In this document: in pieces, positions 18,555 through 30,763 of the stretch | Layout: every line of letters begins with the position of its first letter | Position numbering within the stretch: the first letter of the stretch is position 1 | From: Gammaproteobacteria bacterium | GTDB taxonomy: Bacteria; Pseudomonadota; Gammaproteobacteria; Steroidobacterales; PWYM01 | Direction of reading: 5' to 3' | DNA: 64,000 nt | Assembly: GCA_003567475.1 (NCBI GenBank) | Contig: PWZL01000057.1 | Coordinates: forward strand, 20,473 to 84,472 | Program-made: the position numbers and the translations under genes | Notes under the pieces: generated by a model | The model's input: the letters and a program-made list of their open reading frames with translations, nothing else | Databases searched by the model: none | What the model was told of the DNA's origin: nothing

Positions 18555-20876
18555 ATGCTTCGCCTCGGCGCATGGATGCTGCTGGGCAACCTGTTCGTGC
18601 TGCAGTTGTCCGCGCTGCCGCCTGCCGGCTGGCTGTTGCTGGTGGCGGCCGGGGCGGCGCTGCTGTTCGCCTGGCGTTACCCAGGCCCTGCGGTGGCGCT
18701 GGCGATGGCGGCCTGGACCGGCTGGACGGCCAGCCAGGCGTTGGAGACACGCCTCGGCGAGGCCCTCTCCGGTCAAGATGTCACCGTCACTGGCCGGATC
18801 GCCGATTTTCCCCGTCAGGGACAGGCACGGAGCAGTTTCCTTTTCGAGGTGGATAAGGCTCCGGCGGGGGTGCCGCGACGGTTGCAGCTCTCCTGGTACG
18901 GCGTCCCCAGGGCGCTGGCACCGGGTGAGCGTCTCGCGCTGGAGGTGCGGCTGCGCCCGCCCCGCGGACTCGCCAACCCAGGCGGCAGCGACCAGGCGGG
19001 CCGGCTGTTTCGCGCCGGGACGGGCGCGACGGGCTATGTCCGGCGGGAACTCGCGCCGGGCCGACCGCCGGTGACGCGTGACCTGCTGGCACTGCGGGCC
19101 ACGCTGGCGGCGCGGCTGACCGAGGCCCTGGGCGAGGGTCGTGAGGTCGGGGTGCTGCTGGCAGTGGGCCTGGGCACGCGTCACCTGCTGGCGGCTGAGG
19201 ATCGGGAGATCCTGGCCCGGACCGGCACCAGCCATCTGATGGCCATCTCCGGGCTGCACGTCGGGCTGGTGGCTGCGCTGGGCCTGGTGATGTTCCGCGC
19301 GGGCTGGGCATGGCTGCCGGGCCGCTGCCGACGGGTGCCACCGCTGCTTGCCGGTGCCTGGCTGGGGCTCGGGCTGGCCGCGGTCTACGCCTTGCTCGCC
19401 GGGTTCGCCATCCCGACCCGCCGGGCCCTGCTGATGCTCGCCGTGGTGCTCGCCGGGCTGTGTCTGCGCCGACCGTTGCGCCCCGGGCGGGGGTTGATGC
19501 TGGCTGCCATGGGGGTGCTGGTCACCGATCCGCTGGCGAGCCTGGATGCGAGTTTCTGGCTGTCATTCCTCGCGGTGGGCGTGATCGCGCTCGTGTTTCA
19601 CGGGCGTATCGCCGACCCGGGAGGAGCGGGGGAGGCCGGCGCAGGCGTCGCGGGCGCGCTGGAGAGGGGCTGGCGCCTGGGCCAGGGGGTGCGCCTGTTT
19701 CTGCTGTTCCAGGCGTGGCTGGTCATCGGCATGGCGCCGGTCACCGGGCTGTGGTTCGGCCAGGTGCCGCTTCTCTCACCCGTGGCCAACGCGCTGCTGG
19801 TGCCGGTGTTCAGCCTGCTGGTGGTGCCGGGGACCCTGCTTGGACTGTTGATTCTGCCATTGGCGCCGAGCGTGGGGCGCGCGGTCCTCGGGGCACTCGT
19901 GGGCGTGCTGGAGCTCATGTGGCGCCTGCTCGCCGAGCTTGCGACCCTGCCTCTGGCGGTGGTTTCGCTGCCGGCGCTGCCGCCGGCCCTGTGGCTCGCG
20001 CTCGCGCTGGCCGCCTGGCTGGTCCTGATGCCGCGCGGCTGGCCGGGGCGCTGGCTGGCGCTGCCGCTGGTGCTGGCGATCGTCGTCTGGCGGCCATCGG
20101 CGCCGTCGCCGGGTGGGTTCCATGTCTGGCTGCTGGACGTCGGGCAGGGGCTCGCGGTGGTGGTGCAGACGACCGGCCACCTGCTGGTCTATGACACCGG
20201 GCCGGCCTCGCCGGAGGGGTTCGACGCCGGGCGGGCGGTGGTGCTGCCCGCGCTGCGACATCTGGGGCATCGCCGGATCGATGCGCTGGTGATCAGTCAC
20301 GGTGACAATGACCACGCCGGGGGGCTCGCGGCCGTGCGCGCAGGCCTGCCGGTGGGGCGGCTGCTCGTGGGCGGTGCGGACGCCGCCCGGCTGGGCGGTG
20401 AGGCCTGTCGGGTGGGTGAGCAGTGGCACTGGGACGGCGTGGTGTTCGAGATGCTGCATCCGGCCAGTGCCCGACTGCGGGGCAACGAGGGCTCCTGTGT
20501 CCTGAGCGTGCGCGGCAGTGGCGGCTCGCTGCTGCTGACCGGGGATATCGAATTCTGGGGGGAATCCAGCCTGCTGGCGGGGCCGGCTGCACTGGCGCAT
20601 GACATCGTCCAGGTGCCGCATCATGGCAGCCGGACCTCCTCCAGTCCCGGGTTCGTGCGGGCGACGGCGGCGGCCTATGCGCTGGTGAGCGTCGGCCACG
20701 CCAACCGCTGGGGACTGCCGCGGCCAGAGGTGGTGGCCCGCTGGGAAGCCGCCGGGGCCGAGCTGCTGAGCACCGCTCAGCTGGGCGCCGTGGAACTCCG
20801 GGTCTCGCCAGAGGGGGAGATCGAGGTGGGTATGGGCTGGCGGGAGCGGCGGCGACGCTTCTGGCATCTCGACTGA
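18555..20876 (+). CDS. comEC: DNA-uptake channel ComEC/Rec2
   Basis: 773 residues. The N-terminal DUF4131 region with OB-like fold covers about 1–190. The multi-helix Competence domain (about 200–500) contains GTSHLMAISGLHVGLVAALG. The C-terminal metallo-beta-lactamase-like domain (about 520–760) has ISHGDNDHAGGL and VPHHGSRTSSS metal-ligand motifs. ComEC carries single-stranded DNA across the inner membrane during transformation. This position immediately upstream of exbB/exbD and the lipid A genes is conserved in gammaproteobacteria. Competence of this organism cannot be deduced from this gene alone. Confidence 0.93.
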   Translation: MLRLGAWMLLGNLFVLQLSALPPAGWLLLVAAGAALLFAWRYPGPAVALAMAAWTGWTASQALETRLGEALSGQDVTVTGRIADFPRQGQARSSFLFEVDKAPAGVPRRLQLSWYGVPRALAPGERLALEVRLRPPRGLANPGGSDQAGRLFRAGTGATGYVRRELAPGRPPVTRDLLALRATLAARLTEALGEGREVGVLLAVGLGTRHLLAAEDREILARTGTSHLMAISGLHVGLVAALGLVMFRAGWAWLPGRCRRVPPLLAGAWLGLGLAAVYALLAGFAIPTRRALLMLAVVLAGLCLRRPLRPGRGLMLAAMGVLVTDPLASLDASFWLSFLAVGVIALVFHGRIADPGGAGEAGAGVAGALERGWRLGQGVRLFLLFQAWLVIGMAPVTGLWFGQVPLLSPVANALLVPVFSLLVVPGTLLGLLILPLAPSVGRAVLGALVGVLELMWRLLAELATLPLAVVSLPALPPALWLALALAAWLVLMPRGWPGRWLALPLVLAIVVWRPSAPSPGGFHVWLLDVGQGLAVVVQTTGHLLVYDTGPASPEGFDAGRAVVLPALRHLGHRRIDALVISHGDNDHAGGLAAVRAGLPVGRLLVGGADAARLGGEACRVGEQWHWDGVVFEMLHPASARLRGNEGSCVLSVRGSGGSLLLTGDIEFWGESSLLAGPAALAHDIVQVPHHGSRTSSSPGFVRATAAAYALVSVGHANRWGLPRPEVVARWEAAGAELLSTAQLGAVELRVSPEGEIEVGMGWRERRRRFWHLD

Positions 20877-20915
20877 ACTGTGGCCTGTGTTCTGGCCTGC
20901 CCGCGGCCCAACGGC

Positions 20916-20921
20916 TATAGT
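20916..20921 (+). promoter_or_regulatory. Possible sigma-70 −10 element upstream of exbB
   Basis: TATAGT stands 35 bases before the exbB start. A weak −35 candidate, TGGCCT, ends 17 bases upstream. It is the only promoter-like signal in the 79-base gap after comEC. It could drive the exbB–exbD–msbA–lpxK–kdsB genes. Confidence 0.3.
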
Positions 20922-20955
20922 CGGCGTTTGACTTAACCTCCCGTTACAGGACCTC

Positions 20956-21585
20956 ATGTTAGAGATCGTCCGTGCCGGCGGCTGGCTCATGCTGCCGATC
21001 ATCCTCTGCTCCATCGGTGCTGCCGCGATCATCCTCGAGCGTCTGTGGACGCTCAAGCAGGATCGTGTCGTGCCGCGCAACCTCACCGCCGAGGTCTGGC
21101 AGCTGGTGAAGTCCAACCAGCTCACCCAGGAACATATCCAGCGGATTCAGCAGGAATCGCCCCTGGGCCAGATCCTTGCGGTCGGGCTGGTGAACCGGGA
21201 TCGCGAGCGGGCGGAGCTCAAGGAAAGCATCGAGGACACGGGCCGGCATGTGGTCCATGAGCTCGAGCGCTATCTCAATCCGCTGGGCACCATCGCCGCG
21301 ATCACGCCGCTGCTGGGTCTGCTGGGTACGGTGATCGGCATGGTCAAGGTCTTTGCCGCGATCACCACCCATGGCGTTGGCAATCCCGGCGTGCTCGCCG
21401 GCGGGATCTCCGAGGCCCTGATCACCACGGCGGCCGGCCTGTCGGTCGCGATTCCGGCGCTGATGGGCTATCGCTATCTGCGTGGGCGGGTCGATGGGCT
21501 GGTCGTCGAAATGGAGAAAGAGGCGATGAAGCTGGTCGAGGCGCTGCAATACCGCAAGAGTTCGGGGGTCGCGGTCGATTCATGA
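20956..21585 (+). CDS. exbB: ExbB/TolQ-family proton channel protein
   Basis: 209 residues with three membrane helices: about 8–28 (GGWLMLPIILCSIGAAAIILE), 112–135 and 155–180. The conserved MotA/TolQ/ExbB core is present (TPLLGLLGTVIGMVKVF and GGISEALITTAAGLSVAIPAL). With ExbD it should form a proton-driven complex that energises an outer-membrane or envelope process. The gene overlaps exbD by 4 bases and stands between comEC and msbA, its usual place in gammaproteobacteria, where its exact partner is unclear because TonB is not adjacent. Confidence 0.9.
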   Translation: MLEIVRAGGWLMLPIILCSIGAAAIILERLWTLKQDRVVPRNLTAEVWQLVKSNQLTQEHIQRIQQESPLGQILAVGLVNRDRERAELKESIEDTGRHVVHELERYLNPLGTIAAITPLLGLLGTVIGMVKVFAAITTHGVGNPGVLAGGISEALITTAAGLSVAIPALMGYRYLRGRVDGLVVEMEKEAMKLVEALQYRKSSGVAVDS

Positions 21586-22007
21586 AGCTGCAGACCCGCA
21601 CGCGCGAAGAGCCTGACATCAATCTCACGTCCCTGATCGATGTGGTGCTGCTGTTGCTGGTGTTCTTCATGGTGTCGACCAGCTTTGTCCGCGAATCCGA
21701 GATCCGCCTGAATCTTCCCGAAGCCACCGAGAGCCCGCCGGCGCCGGCCGAGCAGCGCGTCATCGAGATCACCGTCACCGCCGCCGGAACCTACCTGGTC
21801 GACGGACGCAGCCTGGTGTCCAGCAACGCAGCCACGCTGCGCCGGGCGATTCTGGCCGTGAGCGAGGGCCGCGATTCCCTGCCGGTGATCATTCGGGCCG
21901 ATGCCGAGGCCAGACACCAGGCCGTGGTCACCGCCATGGATGTCGCCGGGCGGCTGGGCCATAGCGACATCAGCATCGCCACAGTCAGCAATCCCGATGC
22001 GCGCTAG
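21582..22007 (+). CDS. exbD: ExbD/TolR-family protein
   Basis: 141 residues with an N-terminal cytoplasmic stretch ending in EEPDINLTSLIDVVLLLLVFFMVST. This is one membrane helix with the proton-carrying Asp of the ExbD/TolR family (D in SLIDVV). A periplasmic domain of about 100 residues follows. It starts inside exbB (4-base overlap) and ends nine bases before msbA. It should act with the preceding ExbB-like channel. Confidence 0.9.
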   Translation: MKLQTRTREEPDINLTSLIDVVLLLLVFFMVSTSFVRESEIRLNLPEATESPPAPAEQRVIEITVTAAGTYLVDGRSLVSSNAATLRRAILAVSEGRDSLPVIIRADAEARHQAVVTAMDVAGRLGHSDISIATVSNPDAR

Positions 22008-22016
22008 GCCTGGTCA

Positions 22017-23768
22017 ATGAGTCGGTTCGGCGTCGATCAGGAGGTGCTGCGGGTCTACGGGCGCCTGTTGACCTATGCGCGGCCGCATCTGCGGGTGCTG
22101 GTGTTCGCGATGATCGCCATGATCCTCTACGCGGCGACGGATTCGGGCTTTGCCCTGCTGATGCAGCCCTTGTTGCGTTCGCTGGAGGCAGGGGAGGCGG
22201 CGAGTTCGCTGCTGATGCCCCTGCTGGTACTGGGTTTGTTCGTGAGCCGCGCGCTCGCCGGATTCGCCTCCAACTTCACCCTGGGCTGGGTCGGTCGGCA
22301 GGTGATCCGGCAGATGCGTGGTGAGGTGTTCGCCCACATGGCGCGACTGCCCACACGCTACTTCGACCGCACCTCCTCGGGCATGCTGCTGTCCAAGCTG
22401 ACCTACAATATCGAGCAGGTGGCCGAGTCGACCAGTAATGTCCTCACCATCCTGATCCGCGACACGCTCACCATCCTCGGGCTGATCGCGGTGATGATCT
22501 ACCTGAGCCCCACGCTGTCGCTGTTCATCGCGGTGGTCGGACCGCTGATCGCCATCCTCATCCGTCATCTCAGCAAGCTCTTTCGGCGCTACAGCGGTCG
22601 TATCCAGAGTTCCATGGGGGACGTGACGCGGGTCGCCGAGCAGGCCATCTCGGGGCACCGGGTGATCAAGGTATTCAATGGCCAGGACTTCGAGGCCGCG
22701 CAGTTCGGCGGCGTCAATGAGCACAATCGCCGCCAGCACATGAAGCTGATCACGGCGAAGTCGCTTGGCGATTCGGCCACGCAGTTCCTGGCGGCGCTGG
22801 GGGTGGCGGGCGTGGTGTATGTCGCGACCATCCAGAGTGCCATCGATGCCATCGACCCGGCGCGTTTTGTGGCGTTTCTGTCGGCGATGCTGTTGCTGAT
22901 GGCACCGCTCAAGCGCCTGACCAACGTCAACGTCGCCCTGCAACGGGGCATCGCCGCCGGCGAGACCATCTTCGCGCTGCTCGACGAGCCGCCGGAGCCG
23001 GACCGCGGCACGCTGGCGCCCGCGCGGGTCCGCGGGGAGATCGAGTTCCGACACGTCGCCTTTACGTACGACTCCGCCAAGGGCGCGGTGCTCGCTGACA
23101 TCGACCTGACGGTGCCGGCCGGCCAGACCCTGGCGATTGTCGGTCGCTCCGGGAGTGGCAAGTCCACTCTGGTGAGCCTGCTGCCGCGCTTCTATGACAT
23201 CGACGAGGGCCAGGTGCTGCTTGATGGTCATGACATCCGTGACTATCGCCTCGCCGATCTGCGTCGCCAGATTGCCCTGGTCAGCCAGGATGTCACCCTG
23301 TTCAACGACAGCATCGCTCGCAACATCGCCTATGGGCTCGGCGACGAGGTCTCGCGCGAGGAGATCGAGCGGGCCGCGCGCGTGGCACACGTCAGCGAAT
23401 TCCTGCCCAGCTTGCCGGAAGGCCTGGAGACGCTCGTTGGCGACCGCGGGGTGCTGCTCTCCGGGGGACAGCGCCAGCGCATTGCCATTGCCCGTGCCGT
23501 GCTCAAAGACGCGCCGATCCTGATTCTCGATGAGGCGACCTCGGCGCTGGATACCGAGTCGGAGCGCCACATCCAGCAGGCGCTGGAGGCCTTGATGCGT
23601 GACCGCACCACGCTGGTCATCGCCCACCGGCTCTCCACTGTGGAGAAGGCTCACCGGATTATCGTGATGGACAGCGGGCGGATCATCGAGAGTGGCAGTC
23701 ACGCGGAGCTGCTGGCGCGCGACGGACACTATGCCATGCTTCACCGTATGCAGTTCGCCGAGAGCTGA
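22017..23768 (+). CDS. msbA: Lipid A export ATP-binding/permease MsbA
   Basis: 583 residues, usual MsbA length, beginning with an ABC exporter membrane domain of six helices (about 20–320) and followed by an ATPase domain. Walker A is VGRSGSGKSTLVSLLPRFYD, the signature LSGGQRQRIAIARA and Walker B ILILDEATSALD, with AHRLSTVE for the switch His. MsbA flips core-lipid A across the inner membrane. Its placement between exbD and lpxK supports the assignment over other type IV exporters. Confidence 0.93.
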   Translation: MSRFGVDQEVLRVYGRLLTYARPHLRVLVFAMIAMILYAATDSGFALLMQPLLRSLEAGEAASSLLMPLLVLGLFVSRALAGFASNFTLGWVGRQVIRQMRGEVFAHMARLPTRYFDRTSSGMLLSKLTYNIEQVAESTSNVLTILIRDTLTILGLIAVMIYLSPTLSLFIAVVGPLIAILIRHLSKLFRRYSGRIQSSMGDVTRVAEQAISGHRVIKVFNGQDFEAAQFGGVNEHNRRQHMKLITAKSLGDSATQFLAALGVAGVVYVATIQSAIDAIDPARFVAFLSAMLLLMAPLKRLTNVNVALQRGIAAGETIFALLDEPPEPDRGTLAPARVRGEIEFRHVAFTYDSAKGAVLADIDLTVPAGQTLAIVGRSGSGKSTLVSLLPRFYDIDEGQVLLDGHDIRDYRLADLRRQIALVSQDVTLFNDSIARNIAYGLGDEVSREEIERAARVAHVSEFLPSLPEGLETLVGDRGVLLSGGQRQRIAIARAVLKDAPILILDEATSALDTESERHIQQALEALMRDRTTLVIAHRLSTVEKAHRIIVMDSGRIIESGSHAELLARDGHYAMLHRMQFAES

Positions 23769-23773
23769 CCTGC

Positions 23774-24799
23774 GTGCCCGGCTGGGTCGAACGGCTCTGG
23801 TACGGCGCCTCGCGCTGGCGCTGGCTGCTCTGGCCGCTGTCGCTGGTGTTTCTCGCGGGCGTGGTCAGTCGCCGCGCGGCCTACCGCTTGGGCCTGTTCC
23901 GCGTGCAGCGGGTGCCCCTGCCGGTCGTGGTGGTGGGTAACCTGACGGTGGGCGGCAGCGGCAAGACGCCGCTGGTGCTCTGGCTGCTGGCTGCCCTTGC
24001 GGCCCGCGGCATCCGTGCGGGCGTGGTCAGTCGCGGTTACGGTGGCCGGCCTCAGCTGCAGCCGCGCCTGGTCGATCCGGCGGATCGCGCTGCGGACGTC
24101 GGCGATGAGCCGCTGCTGATCGCGCGGCGCAGCGGCGCGCCGGTGGTCGTGTGTCGGGCCCGCGCCGCGGCGGTGCGCCGGCTCGCCGAGGAGGGGGTGG
24201 TGCTGGCGATCAGCGACGACGGCTTGCAGCATTATGCGATGCCGCGGGCTGTGGAGCTCGCCGTCGTCGACGGCGAGCGTGGACTGGGCAATGGGCTGTG
24301 CCTGCCCGCGGGGCCCTTGCGCGAGCCCCCGCCGCGCCTGGGCGAAGTCGATGCGGTGGTGGTGAACGGCGGCCGGACGCTGCCCCCGGGCCTGCCGCTC
24401 GCGCGCACGCTGCGGATGCGGCTGGTGCCAGGCGCCTTGCAGCCGCTTGGCGGCGGCACCCCGCGGGCGCTCGACACCCTCGAGGGCGTGACCGTGCATG
24501 CGGTCGCCGGGATCGGCCATCCCCAACGGTTTTTTCGCCTGCTCGCCGACCTCGGGGCGCGGGTGATCGCCCATCCGCTGCCCGATCACGCGCCCCTGCG
24601 GCGCGAGGATGTCGAATTTCCCGATGCGCATCCGGTGATCATGACCGAGAAGGATGCCGTGCGCTGCGAGGGTTGGACCGGGTCCGGGGTGTGGTGGTTG
24701 CCGGTCGAGGCAGACATCGCCGAGATGCAAGCGGACGCCTTGCTGGAACGGCTGTTGCTCGGTACCGGGCTGGCACGGGAGGTGAACAGTGGCCGATGA
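23774..24799 (+). CDS. lpxK: Tetraacyldisaccharide 4'-kinase LpxK
   Basis: 341 residues from a GTG five bases after msbA. An N-terminal membrane anchor (about 15–33) is followed by VVVGNLTVGGSGKTPLVLWL, the LpxK Walker A. VVSRGYGGR and ISDDGLQHYAMPRAVELAVVDGERGLGNG are diagnostic, and TEKDAVRCEG lies near the C-terminus. The enzyme phosphorylates the 4' position of the lipid A precursor. It overlaps kdsB by 11 bases. The small Trm112/YcaR-type gene found between lpxK and kdsB in several relatives is absent here. Confidence 0.95.
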   Translation: MPGWVERLWYGASRWRWLLWPLSLVFLAGVVSRRAAYRLGLFRVQRVPLPVVVVGNLTVGGSGKTPLVLWLLAALAARGIRAGVVSRGYGGRPQLQPRLVDPADRAADVGDEPLLIARRSGAPVVVCRARAAAVRRLAEEGVVLAISDDGLQHYAMPRAVELAVVDGERGLGNGLCLPAGPLREPPPRLGEVDAVVVNGGRTLPPGLPLARTLRMRLVPGALQPLGGGTPRALDTLEGVTVHAVAGIGHPQRFFRLLADLGARVIAHPLPDHAPLRREDVEFPDAHPVIMTEKDAVRCEGWTGSGVWWLPVEADIAEMQADALLERLLLGTGLAREVNSGR

Positions 24800-25598
24800 G
24801 AGGGACAGCACCCGGGCGCCGGGTTTTCATGTGGTCATCCCGGCGCGTCACGCCTCCCAGCGGCTGCCGGGCAAACCTCTGCGGGACATTGCCGGGAGGC
24901 CCATGGTGATCCATGTCTGGATGCGTGCGCAGGCGGCTGGTGCCGATGAGGTGTGGATCGCCACCGACGATGAGCGCATCGCCGCCGTTGCCCGGCAGGC
25001 CGGGGCCGAGGTCATGCTCACCGATCCGGGGCACGCCTCCGGCACCGACCGGGTGGCCGAGGTGGCGGGCCGCCGAGGGTGGGATCCTGGCAGCGTGGTG
25101 GTCAACGTTCAGGGTGATGAGCCACTGATTCCGCCGGCCAACATCCGCCAGGTCGCGGAGCTCTGCAGCAGCGCACCAGGGATCGCCATCGCCACGCTCG
25201 GGGTCCCCCTGGACAGCGCCGAGGCGCTTACCGACCCCAACGCCGTCAAGCTGGTGACCGCGGCCGATGGTCGGGCGCTGTATTTCAGTCGTGCGCCGAT
25301 TCCCTTCGTGCGTGATGCGGGGGGCGCAGACGGGGCGAGCGGGCGGCTGCACCGACGGCATGTCGGGCTGTATGCCTATCGGGTGGCTGCGCTTCGCCAA
25401 CTGGCGGCGGCTGCGCCCTGCGCGATGGAACAGGCCGAGAAGCTCGAGCAGCTGCGGGCGCTGTGGCTTGGCATGCGCATCCAGGTGGCCGATGCGGCGG
25501 AGCTCCCGCCCGCGGGGGTCGACACCCTTGAGGATCTCGAGCGCGTGCGGATCGTCGCTCAAGCCGCGGCGGCGCGCGCCGATACAGGCGGGGATTAA
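24789..25598 (+). CDS. kdsB: 3-deoxy-manno-octulosonate cytidylyltransferase KdsB
   Basis: 269 residues from a GTG inside lpxK. The opening VVIPARHASQRLPGKPL is the nucleotide-binding signature of CMP-Kdo synthetases. HASGTDRVAE and VVNVQGDEPLIPP are present, and LYFSRAPIPFVRD is conserved at about residue 170. It activates Kdo with CTP for the lipopolysaccharide inner core. A sigma-28-like promoter lies over its last ~40 bases, reading out of the gene towards the next hybrid kinase. Confidence 0.95.
   Translation: MADERDSTRAPGFHVVIPARHASQRLPGKPLRDIAGRPMVIHVWMRAQAAGADEVWIATDDERIAAVARQAGAEVMLTDPGHASGTDRVAEVAGRRGWDPGSVVVNVQGDEPLIPPANIRQVAELCSSAPGIAIATLGVPLDSAEALTDPNAVKLVTAADGRALYFSRAPIPFVRDAGGADGASGRLHRRHVGLYAYRVAALRQLAAAAPCAMEQAEKLEQLRALWLGMRIQVADAAELPPAGVDTLEDLERVRIVAQAAAARADTGGD
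25559..25585 (+). promoter_or_regulatory. Sigma-28 (FliA)-like promoter for the hybrid kinase pair
   Basis: TCAAGCCG (25559–25566), exactly 11 bases, then GCCGATAC (25578–25585). The −10 is a seven-of-eight match to the FliA consensus and equals that upstream of cheV; the −35 core TCAAG is also that of cheV. It lies within the 3' end of kdsB, 58 bases before the TTG start of the kinase, so it would separate that kinase from the lipid A operon. Confidence 0.65.
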
Positions 25599-25643
25599 GG
25601 GCGTCGCCATGCAGGATGCGCGGCGCGCCGGAAGGAGCGCTGC

Positions 25644-28153
25644 TTGTCCGAGACCACTACCACGCTTTTCGATGGGATGCCGTCCGGCGGCTATCCCGTT
25701 GGCGATCAGTCGCTCGGGACCATGACCAGTGTCATCCCCGATCTGCTGTTGCTGCTGGATGGGGATGGACAGGTCCTCGCCTGTCATGGCGGCGATGAGG
25801 CCCGGCTGATCCAGCCGGCGGACGCGATTCCGGGCCGGCGGCTGGAAGACATCCTTTCCCCGGAGCTTGCGCTGCGGACGCGACAGGCCATTGCCGACGC
25901 GCGGGCCGGGGTTCGCGTTGTCCGGTTCGTCCATGAACTGGCCCAACCGGCCCGGCGATGGTTCGAGGCCCGGGTGCGGAGCATGGCTTCGGGCGCCAGC
26001 CTGGTGATGTTCCGGGATATCACGGCCTTGCGCCGGCTGATCGCGGCAGGACACCGCTCGGAGCGCCGTTATCGCGCGCTCTACCATCGTTCCCGTGATG
26101 CCGTGATGATGATGAACCGCGACGGCCTCTACGACTGTAATCCAGCCGCCCTGGCGCTGTTCGGCATCTCGTCGAAAGCAGCGCTGAAGGCGCTGCATCC
26201 CTCTGACCTCTCGCCGGCGTTTCAGCCCGACGGCCGATGTTCGCGCGCGGCGGCGCAGGGGTATCTCGACCAGGCATTCGCCGGCGGCGATGCGCGCTTC
26301 GAATGGTTACACCTGCGCTGGGACACGGGCTTGCCGGTGTATTGCGAAGTGCAGCTCAGCGCACTCGAGATCGAAGGGGAAACACTGGTCCAGGGTGTGG
26401 TGCGCGACATCAGCGCACAGGTGCGTGATCGCCAGCGCCTGCACTCGATCTACCAGACGGTTGCCGAGGGGATCGTGCTGATGAACGCCGACGGGGGGAT
26501 CGTCGAGGCCAACCCGGCGGCGGAGCGCATCCTGGGGCTCAGCCGGGACCAGATCCTCGGGCGGACACCACGTGACCCGCGGTGGCGAGCGATCCGCGAG
26601 GATGGCAGTGATTTTCCCGGGGACCAGCACCCGGCAAGCCTCACGTTGCAAACTGGCGAGCCTGTCCGCGGGCTGGTGCATGGTGTGCATCTGCCGGGTG
26701 GATCACTGCGCTGGATATCGGTCAGTACTGCGCCGCTGCATGGTGAGGATGGGGCGGTGGCCGGAGTCGTCGCCAGCATGGCGGACGTCACCGAATTGCG
26801 TCGCGAGTCAGAAGCGCGGGCGGCGCAGCAGGAGGCGCTGCGTGAGGCTGCCCGACGAGCCGAAGCCGCCAATCGGGCGAAAAGCGATTTCCTGGCCAAC
26901 ATGTCTCACGAAATCCGCACGCCGATGGCCGCGATTCTGGGTTACGCCGAGCTGTTGGCTGAGCGGCTGCCGGTGACGACGCCTGTCGAGGCTGACAGCC
27001 CGGCGCAGATGCTGCACGCGATCCGCAGCAACGCCGAGCACCTGCTCGATGTCATCAACGACGTCCTCGATGTATCCAAGATCGAGGCCGGTCAGATGGA
27101 GGTGGAGCAGATCGAGGTCTCGCCCGTCGAGGTGGTGACCCAGGTGCTCGAAATGATGCGTCCGCGCGCGCGCGCCAGGGGGCTCTCGTTGTCCTGTGAG
27201 ATGGCCACTCCGATCCCGGAGACGATTCTCAGCGATCCACTGCGCCTGCGCCAGATTCTAGTGAATCTGGTGGGCAACGCGATCAAGTTCACGGCCGCCG
27301 GCGCGGTCTGTGTGCGTCTGGGCTGTGACGTGTCGGCGGACCGGTTACAGGTGGTCGTTCTCGATACAGGGATCGGCATGAGCGCCGAACAGCGGGCGCG
27401 GATCGCGCGATTTGAGGCGTTTTCGCAGGCCGACAGCACCATGAGTCGGCGTTACGGTGGCACCGGCCTTGGCCTTCGGATCTCCAGCACGCTGGCCACG
27501 CTGCTCGGAGGGAGTATCGCCGTCGATTCGACACCGGGCGAGGGGAGCACATTCACGCTGACCCTCACCACCGGTCCGCTGGTCGGGGTGCCACTGGTGG
27601 AGACGATCGACTGGCTAGAGACGACCACGTTGGCACTGCCACGTCGGCAGTCGAGCGGGCGGCCGTCGATGGATGCAGGCGAGGTCGCTGCCGGCGCAGC
27701 CGCAGAGAGCCGTCCACTTGAGGGCGTCGGGATACTGCTGGCTGAGGATGGTGTCGACAATCAGCGTCTCCTATCCCACCACTTGCGCCGTGCAGGGGCC
27801 CGAGTGATGCTGGTGGAGAATGGCGCGCGCGCGGTGGCATGGATCGAGCGCGGGCACCCCGCAGTGGATCTGGTGCTCATGGATATGCAGATGCCGGAAA
27901 TGGACGGCTATGCTGCCACCCAGGCGCTGCGTGGGCGTGGGTGTCGGCTGCCGATCATCGCGCTCACCGCGCACGCGCTGGCCGGTGATCGCGAGAAGTG
28001 TCTGGCCGCTGGATGCGATGACTATCTGAGCAAGCCGGTCGACCGGCGCAGCCTGGTGGATGCCTGTGGGCGCCAGCTGGCCAGGTATCGGTCGGCGATG
28101 GGGCGGGCCTCATCGAGTCGACTTGGCGAGATGCGATCCGGGGAGGAGCTCCG

Positions 28154-28157
<4 letters not shown>
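25644..28157 (+). CDS. Hybrid sensor histidine kinase (PAS×3–HisKA–HATPase–REC)
   Basis: 837 residues from a TTG start at 25644, chosen because GGAAGGAG stands 6 bases upstream and no ATG is better placed. Three PAS modules cover about residues 25–130, 145–250 and 260–385. H422 is in SHEIRTPM. The HATPase carries GGTGLGLRI, and the receiver has D747 in LMDMQMP. No membrane helix and no Hpt domain are visible. It is a close relative of the 6227–9076 kinase through the HisKA–HATPase–REC half, including an unusual RIARFEAFSQ segment. Its stop overlaps the GTG of the next hybrid kinase (GTGA). Confidence 0.92.
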
Positions 28158-30484
<2,327 letters not shown>

Positions 30485-30487
<3 letters not shown>

Positions 30488-30511
30488 AGTCTCTATCGGT
30501 GGCGCCGATAC
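30485..30511 (+). promoter_or_regulatory. Sigma-28 (FliA) promoter of the motAB relic / HDOD operon
   Basis: TAAAGTCT (30485–30492), 11 bases, GCCGATAC (30504–30511): one of the best FliA matches in the window. It begins on the stop codon of the preceding kinase gene. Predicted transcription would start near 30518, about 40 bases before the mini-motA ATG. A sigma-28 promoter is the normal arrangement for motAB operons, so it is likely the original motA promoter. Confidence 0.78.
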
Positions 30512-30557
30512 AGCATCAGCGCGGTCGCGCAGTGAAGTCACGAGGGTTGGAACCACA

Positions 30558-30752
30558 ATGAACCTGCTGATCGTTAGTGTCGTGGTCATGCTCGCGATCG
30601 AGGCCGATATCGATGAGCCCGAATCGAGCGAGCTGTTCCAAGCCTATCCGGGCATTCTGGCGGATCAAAACGTCATCCCGCCCGAATTGTGGCCCGACTT
30701 CGAGGAGCTCGAAGAGGAACTGAAAGGCACACCGGCGTCTGTCCCTGCCTGA
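30558..30752 (+). pseudogene. motA: motA relic: in-frame internally deleted MotA (64 codons)
   Basis: ATG at 30558, stop at 30750–30752. Three MotA segments can be read in one frame. The first is MNLLIVSVVVMLAI, the start of the first membrane helix. The second is EADIDEPESSELFQAYPGILAD, matching the cytoplasmic loop read in E. coli MotA as ERDIENPRESEIFASYPRILAD, including the E98 position. The third is PPELWPDFEELEEELKG, resembling the C-terminal RPSF-x-ELEEHV. The four-helix channel is missing, so it cannot work as a stator. It may be a dead remnant, or a retained small protein since the frame is open. It sits behind a sigma-28 promoter and before the motB relic. The protein comparison is from memory and needs an alignment. 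Confidence 0.78.
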
Positions 30753-30763
30753 CGGGCAGCAAA

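Noticed and set aside
19776-21125. Open frame of 449 codons on the minus strand
   Set aside because: It is antisense to comEC and exbB, both clearly real.
22014-23744. Open frame of 576 codons on the minus strand
   Set aside because: It is antisense to msbA, and its His/Gln/Arg-rich product is typical of a complement of GC-rich coding sequence.
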